DNA from: Halobacterium salinarum DSM 3754
Lineage (GTDB): Archaea; Halobacteriota; Halobacteria; Halobacteriales; Halobacteriaceae
DNA: 64,000 nucleotides
NCBI RefSeq assembly: GCF_008124605.1
Contig: NZ_VRYN01000001.1
Location: 298,772-362,771, forward strand
Direction: 5' to 3'
The notes below the pieces were generated by a model that made no database searches, was not told where the DNA came from, and saw only the letters and a program-made list of their open reading frames with translations. Of this stretch, positions 19,534-28,152 are shown in pieces; position 1 is the stretch's first letter; every line of letters starts with the position of its first letter. The translations under genes were made by a program, and so were the position numbers.

Positions 19534-19853
19534 GTTTATACACCCTCGCGTTATCCTTAATAATTTTGTTATGATACAACTACTGATTTTACTCTTGTTT
19601 TCTTTCTATCTCCCACTGTATTATTTCTAGTTATAGCAAGTTATAATATAGGACGAGATTATTCACGACGGGACTTGTTGACGGCAACAAGTACTGCTCT
19701 AGCCGTTAAGCTAGCAACTGGAACTGCAACCGCAAAAGAAAAAGGCGGAGAAAAAGGGCCCGCGGCCCACCTTTCTGCCCTAGATGATATAATCATCAGA
19801 GGAAGCCCGGAGTCTAAACAACCCCTCAAAGTAAAATTATAAATAATCAAGAA
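19534..19853. other. AT-rich intergenic segment with several hairpins
   Basis: The base composition drops sharply from the surrounding GC-rich DNA. I see a perfect 8-bp hairpin with a 4-base loop at 19673-19692 (ACTTGTTG/CAACAAGT), a GGGCC-CGC-GGCCC stem near 19757, and a 6-bp inverted repeat GATGAT-ATA-ATCATC at 19783-19797. A 63-codon frame on the minus strand (19659-19850) has no supporting feature. The left end carries the promoter of the lipoprotein gene. No transposase or tRNA is visible. Confidence 0.5.
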
Positions 19854-20099
19854 GTGAAAGAAACCATTGAGAAAGGGGACAACGATCGCCAGAACGCTAA
19901 AATCTATTCCAATGGTTCAATCAAGGCACCTCAGGGTAGAAATAGAATCCAAGTGATTATCGGTTCATCATTAATTGCAAAAAAAGAATTCAGACTTCAA
20001 AGCTCAGGACTGCCAGATCACCTCGGTTTCTTAATGGATTATAACAAGGAGAGGGAAAAATGCAGAAATAATGGAACGAGAATCGTAATTAGTAATTAG
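19854..20099 (+). CDS. Possible 81-residue protein in the AT-rich island
   Basis: An open frame from GTG (KETIEKGDNDRQNAKIYS...). It is rich in Lys, Ile and Asn, basic rather than acidic, and uses A/T-ending codons, unlike every other gene here. A TATA-like TATAAATAAT (about 19838-19847) is too close to the GTG to serve a leaderless mRNA starting there, although it could serve a later start. It may be a gene acquired from a lower-GC source, a relic, or chance. I do not recognise any domain. Confidence 0.3.
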   Translation: MKETIEKGDNDRQNAKIYSNGSIKAPQGRNRIQVIIGSSLIAKKEFRLQSSGLPDHLGFLMDYNKEREKCRNNGTRIVISN

Positions 20100-20422
20100 C
20101 AAATTCCTATCCTAAACGAACTAAGTGTCAAATAAGGCCAGTACAGAAATAGCAATACTAAGGATGGTTTTCCGGGTGGCGGCGCCTATGATGAAAAATC
20201 GCTATGCGGAATTGAACGCGGAACAACCGTAGGACGATAAATATAGGAGTTGTCAATTATTTCCTCGGTGGGATATTGTTGTCTTTCGTGATGTTGTTAG
20301 TGAGTTGGCGTGATTTGAACCATCTAATTCAGAGGCTTATCAGTTGAAGACCCCATCAACATTCTTAGTTCGAGTAACACTGACCGATGGAATATTAGGA
20401 GGTCCGCCCCCGAGCCGTGAGC
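20100..20422. other. AT-rich intergenic segment upstream of nurA
   Basis: No credible gene. It contains a short GC-rich patch (ccgggtggcggcgcc, about 20171-20185), a TATA-like cgataaatatagg (about 20235-20247) not followed by a gene, and gatttgaacc near 20310, which resembles the reverse of a tRNA T-loop but has no matching stem. The element gaatattagg (about 20391-20400) is correctly placed to be the nurA TATA box. Confidence 0.45.
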
Positions 20423-21661
20423 ATGACTCTCGACCCCGTCCACTTCGACGGCATCGCGGCCCTCGCCGCGCACATCACACACGAGGTGGACGCCGAGGAG
20501 CACCGGGATCTCGCCGACGAAACGTTCCGAGAGTTCCTCGACCCGCTGTACGGCGACGACGGCCCCGTCCTCGAACCGCTGGACGACCTCGCGAAACACG
20601 CCGCCCCGATCGAGGACCTCGCGCTCCAGCCCGACGCCTTCGACACCGCCCACGGCCTCGACTCCGGCACGATCAACCCTCGGACGTTCACCAACGGCCT
20701 CGTTCTCGACCTCGCGCAGGCCGCGATGAGCGCGACCCCCTCGGAGTTGGACTGCCACCGCGCCCGCACCACCATCACCAGCGTCCACTCCAACGACGCC
20801 AGCGTCGACACGAGCACCGACTGGCAGACACACGACGAGGGCTACTGGCGGGGCCGCATCGTCCACACCACCCCGCTGGCCCGCGACCAGGAGCGCGTCG
20901 TCCACGGCCTGGCGCTCTACCTCGCGGAGAGCCATCACGCTCGCGAACACGCCCATCGCGTCGGGGACCTGCTGTTGCTCGACGGTCCCGTCTATCCCAA
21001 ACAGCTCGTGAACTGGGCCGACCGCCACGCCAGCCTCGCGGACCTCGTCACGCAGAACGAACTCGTCGGCGAAGTGCTTGAGAACTACGTCCGGCTCGTC
21101 GAGGACTTCGCCGACCGGGGTGTCCCGCTGGCCGGCTTCGTGAAAAGCCCCGCGAGCCAGGCGCTCGTGCGCGCGCTCCGCGACCGCGGCCGCCCCACGC
21201 CGTGGGCCACCGACGCCGCGTTCTTCGGCCAGGTGCTTGAGCGCCGCGAGTTCGACGGGGACGACCACCACCGACGCACCGACGAGCTCACGTGGACGTG
21301 CTGGTTCACGTCCACGCTCGGCGCGGACGGCGTGTTCGCCGACGCCGACGCACTCGGCGTCGACCGCGAACTGAACGCCGCCTGTTACGAGGTGGCGTTT
21401 TTCGTCGTCTACGACCCCCGCACGGATCTCGTGCACAGGGTCGAGGTGCCCCGCGTGTTCGCCGACGACCCCGACTGCCGGGCGGCGGTCGAGCGCTACG
21501 TCACCAGCCAGGTCGCTGCCGAAGCCGGCCCCCCGAAACCAGTGGGGAAAGCCGACGAGCTCGCGCGCATCAGCAGCGACGAGAAACAGGAGCTCGTGCG
21601 CAAGCTCGAACGGGTCGTCGGCAGCCGCGAGGACCGGAACTACGACGACCACCGCTGGTAG
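20423..21661 (+). CDS. nurA: DNA repair nuclease NurA
   Basis: 5'-to-3' exonuclease that works with the HerA translocase in resection of DNA double-strand breaks. The 412-residue protein has the NurA layout: an early acidic region, LLLDGPVYPKQLVNW about residue 190, VENY-like helices, and the FFVVYDPRTDLVHRVEVPR strand segment near residue 325. The ATG at 20423 is preferred over an in-frame GTG two codons earlier. herA lies about 2.9 kb downstream on the same strand, with an ABC exporter and a small conserved gene between. TATA-like gaatattagg lies about 27 bases upstream. Confidence 0.8.
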   Translation: MTLDPVHFDGIAALAAHITHEVDAEEHRDLADETFREFLDPLYGDDGPVLEPLDDLAKHAAPIEDLALQPDAFDTAHGLDSGTINPRTFTNGLVLDLAQAAMSATPSELDCHRARTTITSVHSNDASVDTSTDWQTHDEGYWRGRIVHTTPLARDQERVVHGLALYLAESHHAREHAHRVGDLLLLDGPVYPKQLVNWADRHASLADLVTQNELVGEVLENYVRLVEDFADRGVPLAGFVKSPASQALVRALRDRGRPTPWATDAAFFGQVLERREFDGDDHHRRTDELTWTCWFTSTLGADGVFADADALGVDRELNAACYEVAFFVVYDPRTDLVHRVEVPRVFADDPDCRAAVERYVTSQVAAEAGPPKPVGKADELARISSDEKQELVRKLERVVGSREDRNYDDHRW

Positions 21662-21704
21662 CCGGCGGGCGGTTTTATACGGCCGGCCGGAGGACCGCCG
21701 AACG

Positions 21705-22454
21705 ATGACCGACCGCGCAATCGAAGCACGCGCCCTCACGAAGCGGTACGGTGACACGACAGCCATCGAGCGGATAGATCTCGCGGTCCCCAGCGGCTCG
21801 GTGTACGGCTTCCTGGGGCCCAACGGGGCCGGGAAAACGACGACCATGCGGATGCTCACGACGCTCGTGGAACCGACCAGCGGCACCGCCACCGTCGCCG
21901 GCGTTGAGGTAACCGACCGAGCGTCGGTGGTTCCGAACATCGGCTACCTCCCCGAGGAGCCGCCGCTGCACGCCGAGCTCACGGCGCGCGAACAGCTCCG
22001 ATACATCGCGGGGCTCCGGGATATCCCCGACCCCCGGGCCGAACAACGCATCACGGACCTCCTGGAGCGGTTCTCGCTGGGCGACGACGCCGACCGCCGC
22101 ATCTCGACGTACTCCAAGGGGATGAAACAGAAAACCGGCATCATCCAGGCGATGCTCCACGACCCCGACGTGCTCTTCTTGGACGAACCCACTTCGGGAC
22201 TCGACCCGCGCGCGGCGCGCACCGTCCGGGACACCATCGCGGATCTCACCGCCGGCGACGCCACCGTCTTCCTCTCGACGCACATCCTGCCGGTCGTCGA
22301 CGACCTCGCGGACACCGTCGGCGTGCTCTACGACGGCAGCCTCGTCACCGAAGGCCCGCCGGACGCCCTCAAGCAGCGCGCCGAGGCCGGCGACGAGCGC
22401 ACCCTCGAAGACGTGTTCCTCACCGTCACCGGCGGCATCGACGGGGCGGCGTAG
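21705..22454 (+). CDS. ABC transporter ATP-binding protein (export type)
   Basis: A 249-residue ATPase of the CcmA/NatA-like group. Walker A is GPNGAGKTTTMRML, the signature is YSKGMKQKTGIIQAML (a variant of LSGGQ, common in this group), and Walker B is VLFLDEPTSGLD, followed by LSTHILPVVDDLAD. The C-terminal TLEDVFLTVTGG is typical of exporters of this type. It is followed directly by its permease gene, with the stop at 22454 and the next ATG at 22455. Substrate unknown. Translation probably starts leaderless from the TTTTATACGG element at about 21673. Confidence 0.9.
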   Translation: MTDRAIEARALTKRYGDTTAIERIDLAVPSGSVYGFLGPNGAGKTTTMRMLTTLVEPTSGTATVAGVEVTDRASVVPNIGYLPEEPPLHAELTAREQLRYIAGLRDIPDPRAEQRITDLLERFSLGDDADRRISTYSKGMKQKTGIIQAMLHDPDVLFLDEPTSGLDPRAARTVRDTIADLTAGDATVFLSTHILPVVDDLADTVGVLYDGSLVTEGPPDALKQRAEAGDERTLEDVFLTVTGGIDGAA

Positions 22455-24062
22455 ATGCCCGGCGTTCCGAACACCCACCACGCCGCCCGCATCGCAGCCA
22501 CCCAACTCCGCATCGGCTGGCGGAAACTCCGCGGGAAGAGCGTCACCCACCACTTCGCGGTCGGCCTCGCCGTCGTCGCCGTGACCGCCATGACCCCGGG
22601 GATCACCTGGGTGGTGTACGCCAATGCGCAGTCGGTTGTCGACGGGGCCAGTGCGATCGGCACCCTCGTGCCCGCGGGCATCGGCGTGGTCACCGTCGTG
22701 ATGACCGCCTACCTCACCGTGCTCCAGATCGGTGACATCGATGTCCGTGACGGCTACCTCACCACCGTCCCCGCCCGCGACGTCGTGGGGGGGCTGCTGG
22801 CCGCGGGGTACGTCCGCGTCGCGGGCATGTTCGTGCCGCCGTTGCTCGTGGCCAGCGTCGGGCTTGCAGGCGGCGTGGGGCGGCCGCTGGCGCTCCTCTC
22901 CGCGCCGATCGCCGTGCTCGCGCTCACCACGACCGCGTACCTCGTCGGGTTCCCCATCGGCATGGTCATCGCGTACGCCCTCGGGCAGTCGGCGTTCGTC
23001 GACCGGTACAAGGGCGCGCTCGGTGCGGGGGCGTTCGTCGCGTACCTCGCGTTGCTGCTCACGGACTCCCTCTGGACCGTCGCCGGGCCGGTCATCGAGG
23101 CCGCGCGTGCGTCCCCAGTGGCGTGGTACACCGACCTCGCGCTGATCACGGTCCCAGGGGCCGACGCCAGCGCGCTCCGCGCCGGGGCTGTCCTCGCCGG
23201 ATCGGTGGGTGTCGCCGCGCTCGGCGTGCTCGCAAGCGTTCGCGTCTCGGAGCGCCGCTGGTACGACGACGGCGCGCACGCCGACATCCGCACGACCGAC
23301 TCCGCACGCGGCGGCCGCCTCGACGGCGTGCTCGGCCGCCCGGCGGCGTGGGTAGCACGCAAAAGCTGGCTGCGGGCGCGCCGCGCCCCGATCAAGCTCC
23401 TCTACGTCATCTACCCCGTGTTCGTGCTGTTCGGCCCCATTCAGAACAGCATCGCGGCGGGGCGGGTCACGGCCACGCTGCCCGCGACGCTCACCCTGTA
23501 CGCCGCCTGGGCGACCGGCGCGCTGTTCGCCCTCAACCCGCTCGGCGACGAGGGCGCGGTTCTCCCGGTCACCGCCACCTCGGGCGTCGCCGGCCGTGAG
23601 GTCGTGGCCGGCCTGGTCGCCGCCAGCGCGCTCGTTGGCACCCCCGTCTCGATCGTGCTCGCGGTCGTGTTGGGCGTCCTCAGCCCCCTGTCGTCGGTCG
23701 CGGTCGCGTGCCTCGCCGTTGGCGGCGTCGTCCTCCCGGCGCTCGCCGCGACGGTCGCCGCCGGCGTCGGCGCGTCCTTCCCGAAGTACGAGGCCACAAG
23801 CATGACCCGCAGCCGGGAAGTCGTCGTCCCGTCGCTGTGGTCGTTCGGCGTCTACACGATCGTCTTCCTGCTGTCCGCGGGCATCGCCACCGGCGCTCAA
23901 TCCCCCGCGGTCGGGAGCGTCCTCGGTAGCGTGCTCGGGGTCTCGACGGCGGTCGTCCACGTCGCCGGGCTCGCCGTCGGCCTGGCCGTCGCCGGTGCTT
24001 GCGCTGTCGTCGCCGGCCGCAACGCCGTCCGCGCCTTCGACGGCTACACCGCGGACGGCTGA
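22455..24062 (+). CDS. ABC transporter permease (multi-spanning)
   Basis: Membrane partner of the preceding ATPase, 535 residues with about 12 hydrophobic segments and loops of moderate length. No known substrate-specific motif is seen. The N-terminus (HHAARIAATQLRIGWRKLRGKS) is a cytosolic amphipathic stretch before the first helix. Gene order ATPase-permease with no spacer indicates one unit. It sits between nurA and herA. It could be unrelated cargo, or it may have been inserted in an ancestral nurA-herA pair. Confidence 0.83.
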   Translation: MPGVPNTHHAARIAATQLRIGWRKLRGKSVTHHFAVGLAVVAVTAMTPGITWVVYANAQSVVDGASAIGTLVPAGIGVVTVVMTAYLTVLQIGDIDVRDGYLTTVPARDVVGGLLAAGYVRVAGMFVPPLLVASVGLAGGVGRPLALLSAPIAVLALTTTAYLVGFPIGMVIAYALGQSAFVDRYKGALGAGAFVAYLALLLTDSLWTVAGPVIEAARASPVAWYTDLALITVPGADASALRAGAVLAGSVGVAALGVLASVRVSERRWYDDGAHADIRTTDSARGGRLDGVLGRPAAWVARKSWLRARRAPIKLLYVIYPVFVLFGPIQNSIAAGRVTATLPATLTLYAAWATGALFALNPLGDEGAVLPVTATSGVAGREVVAGLVAASALVGTPVSIVLAVVLGVLSPLSSVAVACLAVGGVVLPALAATVAAGVGASFPKYEATSMTRSREVVVPSLWSFGVYTIVFLLSAGIATGAQSPAVGSVLGSVLGVSTAVVHVAGLAVGLAVAGACAVVAGRNAVRAFDGYTADG

Positions 24063-24069
24063 CCCGCGC

Positions 24070-24417
24070 TCAGAACTCGGCGTCGGCCTCGTGTTCCTGC
24101 ACCACTGTCACGTCAACCGTCTCGGGGTCCACGCCGATGCGCGCGAACTGCGTGCGCACGTGCTCGCGGGCCGCCTCCAAGGCCGCGTCCCGCGTCTCGA
24201 ACCCCCGGGGCATCGGCGACTCGAAGGCGACGTGCACGTCCTCGCCGTCGACGCGCTGGACCTGCCCGCCGCTGTCGACTTCGTAGAACTCGTCGCACAC
24301 CCAGACGTAGGGTGCCGCCTCGTCGGGCGCTCCCTTGAACGACGGCGCGGTCTCCCCGCGCTCGTACAGCGTTCCCGTCAGGGCGGTTCCGCCCGCCGAC
24401 CCACGAACCAGCAGCAT
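24070..24417 (-). CDS. Conserved haloarchaeal protein of unknown function
   Basis: 115 residues on the opposite strand, between the ABC permease and herA. The start ATG is at 24415-24417 (LLVRGSAGGTALTGTLYERG). Recognisable blocks are VWVCDEFYEV, HVAFESPMPRGFETRDAAL and EHVRTQFARIGVDPETVDVTV. The strong sequence character suggests conservation across haloarchaea near herA, but I know no function. A longer frame to 25848 is antisense to herA and is not used. It lies back to back with herA, so the two promoters share a 100-base gap. Confidence 0.72.
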   Translation of the reverse strand: MLLVRGSAGGTALTGTLYERGETAPSFKGAPDEAAPYVWVCDEFYEVDSGGQVQRVDGEDVHVAFESPMPRGFETRDAALEAAREHVRTQFARIGVDPETVDVTVVQEHEADAEF

Positions 24418-24519
24418 GCCGGCGCTAGCACGGCGACACACAAAAGACCGCGGGCCACCGGGGGCTGAGCCGCGCGGGCAGGGGAAAGCGGTTAGTCCGT
24501 GCGCCGCCACGGCCCGTCC

Positions 24520-26319
24520 ATGAGCGACCTCGGGGACTTCGCGGACCACGGCCGCGACGACGACGAGCGTGGTGGCGACGACGACCCCGCCCCAGCGGAC
24601 GACGACTTCGACCGCCCGACACTCGAAGCCACCGGGAGCGACGACGGCCTCGGCGCGCTCGCCGTCTCGGAGGGGCTGCGCATCCACGAAGACGGCCAAG
24701 AGACGGCGTTGAAGGCGTACGTCACCGCCGGCAACCGGGCTGCGGTCCGGCTGGGAACCTACCTCGTCGCGCCCTATCCGGGCGGGGAGACGCTGTTCTG
24801 CAAGATCACGGGCCTCGAATACGTCCAGGCGTTCGAGAGCGACGACGCCACCGAGATCCACGCCCGGCGTGCGATGCGCTCGGACGGCGTCGACGAGGCG
24901 GACTACAAGTTCCTCGCTGAACTCGATCCGGTCGCCGTCCTCTCCGACGAGGGCGACGACATCACGCGCCGGATGCCCGACCGCGTCCCGAAACCCGAAA
25001 CCGTGGTTCGGGCGGCCGACGACGCGGCCGAGATCAAGGCCGGGCTGAAAATCCCCGCCGACGGCGTGTTCCTCGGGCACCTCTCCGTCGGCGGGGAGAA
25101 GGTCCGGACGGCGGCCGACCCGCCGACCATCGACTACCGGGTGAAAGACGGCTACGAGGCGGGCGACCCGCTCGTGTTTCGTCACACCCTCATTGCGGGC
25201 GGCACGGGCTCCGGGAAGACCCACGCTGCGAAGAACGTGCTCCGGCAGTACCTCCACGAGGACCGCCGGTACCCCGTCGACTCCGGCGGCCCCGAACGCC
25301 GGATGGCGGTCGTCCAGTTCGACCCCCAAGACGAGTACGCCCAGATGCACGACGACAACCCCGACGCCGACGCCAGCGACCGGCGCCAGTGGGAGACACA
25401 GGGGCTGGCCTACGGCGGCCACGACGACACCGTCGCGTTCGTCCCGACGGTCGGCTCGGCGTCGTACGCCGCCGACCACCACGCCGCCGAACAGGTCGCG
25501 TTCACGGTGCCGTTCTCGATGGTGCGGGACAACCCCTGGCTGGTCGCCTCCAGCGGCCTCAACGACAACCAGTACGGCGCGCTTCACCTCCTGCTCGACC
25601 GCTTTTTCGGTCAGTACGGCGAGTCCGGCACCTACCGCGAGTTCTGTGCGTTCCTCGACGACCCCGCGCTGAAGGAGGAACTCGACGAGTCCGGGCGCGT
25701 CCACGAAGCCACCTACGAGGCCGTCCTGCGCCGGGTGAACGGCATGCCCAACGGCCTGTTCGACCAGGACGCGCGGTCCATCACGGCCCTCGTCGAGGAC
25801 CGCGAGTTCGTGCAGCCGGGCCGCCTCTCGGTGGTGCCGACCTACCACATCAGCAACTCACGGGCCGCCGAAACGGTGGTGCTCGCGGTGTCCAGCCTGC
25901 TGGTCGATCAGAAGCTCTCGAACGACCCCCGGTACGACGCCATCAAGCGGACGCCGCTGCTGGTGGGGATGGACGAGGCGCACAACTTCCTCTCGGATGC
26001 CGACAGCGTACAGGCCCGGAAAGTGGTCGGGAAGTTCACCGAGGCCGCCAAGCAGGGCCGCAAGGAACGCCTGGGGCTGTTCCTCATCACCCAGGACCCC
26101 CAGGACATCGCTGGTCCCGTGTTCAAGCAGGTGAACACGACGGTCGTGTTGAACCTCGGCGACGAGGACGCGATCCAGGCGGTGAACATTCCGGCCACGT
26201 TGCAGTCGAAGGTGCCGTACATGAACACCGGGCAGATGGTGGTGTACTCGCCGGACAACTCCGAGCCCGTGGAGGTCCAGGGGCTGGCGACGTGCGTGAC
26301 GCGCCACGGTCGCGACTGA
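24520..26319 (+). CDS. herA: DNA double-strand-break repair ATPase HerA
   Basis: Hexameric FtsK-like translocase that drives NurA resection. The 599-residue protein has an N-terminal HAS-barrel region, acidic for the first about 40 residues (GDFADHGRDDDERGGDDD), the Walker A GGTGSGKTHAAKN near residue 228, a Walker B (VGMDEAHNFL near 487), and the arginine-finger region QDPQDIAGPVFKQVNT toward the C-terminus. The start ATG at 24520 was chosen because it precedes the acidic lead. It is downstream of nurA in the same orientation, interrupted by three other genes. Confidence 0.9.
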   Translation: MSDLGDFADHGRDDDERGGDDDPAPADDDFDRPTLEATGSDDGLGALAVSEGLRIHEDGQETALKAYVTAGNRAAVRLGTYLVAPYPGGETLFCKITGLEYVQAFESDDATEIHARRAMRSDGVDEADYKFLAELDPVAVLSDEGDDITRRMPDRVPKPETVVRAADDAAEIKAGLKIPADGVFLGHLSVGGEKVRTAADPPTIDYRVKDGYEAGDPLVFRHTLIAGGTGSGKTHAAKNVLRQYLHEDRRYPVDSGGPERRMAVVQFDPQDEYAQMHDDNPDADASDRRQWETQGLAYGGHDDTVAFVPTVGSASYAADHHAAEQVAFTVPFSMVRDNPWLVASSGLNDNQYGALHLLLDRFFGQYGESGTYREFCAFLDDPALKEELDESGRVHEATYEAVLRRVNGMPNGLFDQDARSITALVEDREFVQPGRLSVVPTYHISNSRAAETVVLAVSSLLVDQKLSNDPRYDAIKRTPLLVGMDEAHNFLSDADSVQARKVVGKFTEAAKQGRKERLGLFLITQDPQDIAGPVFKQVNTTVVLNLGDEDAIQAVNIPATLQSKVPYMNTGQMVVYSPDNSEPVEVQGLATCVTRHGRD

Positions 26320-26336
26320 TAGGAACGAGCCTCGGT

Positions 26337-26344
26337 GTTTATGC
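26337..26344 (+). promoter_or_regulatory. TATA box of the universal stress protein gene
   Basis: GTTTATGC is centred 28 bases before the ATG at 26368, giving a predicted leaderless message. Confidence 0.5.
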
Positions 26345-26367
26345 GTTCGGCAGCTGAATCCCCATGC

Positions 26368-26793
26368 ATGCCCCGAGTTTTGGTGCCGATCGATGGATCG
26401 CCGCAGGCGGAAACCGCGATCAATCACGCCCTCACGGAGTTCGATGACGCGACGATCACCGTGCTGAACGTCATCGACCCGATCGAGGCCGGATACACCT
26501 CGCAGGCGGCGGTACCAGGATACTCCGAGGAGTGGTTCGAGCAGTCGAAGGCCGCCGCCGAGGAGCTGTTCGCTGACGCGCAGGAGGCCGCCGACGAGTA
26601 CGACACGACCCTGGAGACCGCCACGGAGGTCGGGCGGCCCAGTCGCACCATCGTCTCCTACGCCGAGGAAAACGACATCGACAAGATCGTGATGGGGAGC
26701 CACGGGCGCTCGGGCGTGACCCGGATCCTGCTTGGGAGTGTCGCCGAAAACGTCGTTCGGCGGTCGCCGATTCCGGTGACGATCGTCCGGTGA
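26368..26793 (+). CDS. Universal stress protein, UspA family
   Basis: A 141-residue cytosolic nucleotide-binding protein. The fold begins PRVLVPIDGSPQAETAI and ends with the ATP-binding signature GSHGRSGVTRILLGSVAENVVRRSPIPVTIV (GxxGRxGxxxxxxGSVxxxV), so ATP binding is expected. It has the usual single-domain length. It follows herA with its own promoter and is convergent with the KaiC-like gene. Haloarchaea carry many paralogues, so the specific role is open. Confidence 0.88.
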   Translation: MPRVLVPIDGSPQAETAINHALTEFDDATITVLNVIDPIEAGYTSQAAVPGYSEEWFEQSKAAAEELFADAQEAADEYDTTLETATEVGRPSRTIVSYAEENDIDKIVMGSHGRSGVTRILLGSVAENVVRRSPIPVTIVR

Positions 26794-26830
26794 CGCCGCG
26801 GCCGCCACGCCGAGGACCGCGGGCCCGCAG

Positions 26831-28030
26831 CTAGAAGATGTTGGCCTGCCGGTAGACCGAGATCCCCTCGTGGGTGATCTCGTAGGGTTTGGTCTCCCGG
26901 GAGTGGTTTGCGTCCCGGATCTTCTGAATCTCGACGGCCAGACGGGTTTCGCGGAAATCCTCCGGGCGGATGTAGCGCAACACCACGACGGCGTCAGTGA
27001 GGTACTCGATGACGCCGTACCGGGAGGCAAACGGGTTGTCCTCGCTGGCTTCGCTGGTGAGCATCGTGGTGACGCCCGCCTCCTTCAGCGCCGTGGTGAA
27101 GTCGTAGATCTCGGTGCGGCGCGTGGACTGGTCGTCGTACATCATCTCCAGCAGGGAGACCGAATCCAACACCAGCCGGCTGGCACCGAACTCCTCGACG
27201 AGCCGCGGGAGTTCGTTGCGGATGCTGGTGAGGGAGTTCGCCATCTCGATCGGGTCGATGTCCACGACCGCGAGGTTCCCGCGGTCGGCGTGCTCGGAGA
27301 ACGCCCACCCCTTCTCGTCGGCGCTCTGAATGACCCGCCCCCGGGACTCTTCGAGCGTGATGAAGACCGCGCGCTCCCCGTTGGAGAGCGCCTCGTGGAG
27401 GAACTGCAGCCCGAACGTGGTTTTGCCGGTGCCGGCTTCGCCGACCGCAACCAGCAGCGAGCGCTCGGGGACGCCGCCCTGAACCATCTCGTCGAGCCCC
27501 TCGATGCCGACGTTGATGCGTGGGATGTCGGAGTCGAACTCCGGATCCTCGAAGTCGCCGCCGCCGCCGGGGGCGTCGGTGCCCTCGACGTCGAACCCGA
27601 ACGTGCGCGTGCCGCCGCTGTTGTCGTCGGCCAGCCCGTCTGGGGGCTGTGCGGGCGTGCTGTCGGCACCGGCGAACGCGTCGGCGAAGTCGTCGTCGAA
27701 AAGCCCCTCCTCGCTGCCGGGGCCGTCGCCGCTGGGCGTGTCGTCTTCGGTCCCGAAGGCGGTCGCAAACGTCTCCGGGTCCGCCGAGTCGGCGTCCGCG
27801 GCGGTGCTGGGTTCGTCTCGGGCGCGCCCGATGTCGGCGTCCGCGGCGGTGCTGGGTTCGTCTCGGGCGCGCCCGATGTCGGCGTCCGGCGGTGCGTCGG
27901 CGTCCACGTCGCTTGCATCGTCGGTCTCGCTGGCGTCGTCGTCGTCGGCTGCGAACGCGGCTTCGAACCAATCGCCGTCGGACCCATCGTCGTCGTCGTC
28001 GTCGCTCCCGGCGGCGGTGTCGTCAGCCAC
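26831..28030 (-). CDS. KaiC/RadA-like RecA-superfamily ATPase with acidic repeat-containing N-terminus
   Basis: 399 residues. The first 150 are very acidic and low in complexity (poly-Asp runs near the start) and contain a 15-residue unit, DADIGRARDEPSTAA, twice in tandem. The C-terminal half is a KaiC domain: IEGLDEMVQGGVPERS, Walker A GEAGTGKTTFG, the catalytic pair VFITLEES, Walker B RLVLDSVSLLEMM. It starts with GTG at 28030. In haloarchaea such proteins are often tied to signal transduction or gas-vesicle control, but a role here is unknown. It is divergent from NAD kinase. Confidence 0.85.
   Translation of the reverse strand: MADDTAAGSDDDDDDGSDGDWFEAAFAADDDDASETDDASDVDADAPPDADIGRARDEPSTAADADIGRARDEPSTAADADSADPETFATAFGTEDDTPSGDGPGSEEGLFDDDFADAFAGADSTPAQPPDGLADDNSGGTRTFGFDVEGTDAPGGGGDFEDPEFDSDIPRINVGIEGLDEMVQGGVPERSLLVAVGEAGTGKTTFGLQFLHEALSNGERAVFITLEESRGRVIQSADEKGWAFSEHADRGNLAVVDIDPIEMANSLTSIRNELPRLVEEFGASRLVLDSVSLLEMMYDDQSTRRTEIYDFTTALKEAGVTTMLTSEASEDNPFASRYGVIEYLTDAVVVLRYIRPEDFRETRLAVEIQKIRDANHSRETKPYEITHEGISVYRQANIF
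27789..27878. repeat. Tandem 45-bp direct repeat inside the KaiC-like gene
   Basis: Two perfect 45-base copies (27789-27833 and 27834-27878) encode the 15-residue unit GRARDEPSTAADADI in frame, and a partial third copy begins at 27879. The period is a multiple of three, so copy number can change without a frameshift. This is the longest exact tandem repeat I found in the window. Confidence 0.85.
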
Positions 28031-28152
28031 AGTGTCGCCCCCGGGCCGTGCCCGAACGCACTGTCGGCGTCATGTTTCGGGCGAAGACGGGGAGGGAAAA
28101 GTAGTTTCCGCCGCCCGCGGGTTTTTCAAGTGCCGGCGTCCCAGGGAGACGT

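Noticed and set aside
19659-19850. 63-codon minus-strand frame in the AT-rich island
   Set aside because: It has no family match, no suitable promoter and includes a hairpin; the composition gives no coding signal.
20305-20320. GATTTGAACC, similar to the reverse of a tRNA T-loop
   Set aside because: The flanking bases do not form a T stem and no acceptor or anticodon arms are present, so it is not a tRNA or a clear attachment site.
24418-25848. Extension of the small minus-strand gene across herA
   Set aside because: The extra 477 codons are antisense to HerA; the small gene's own ATG at 24415-24417 gives a sensible protein.
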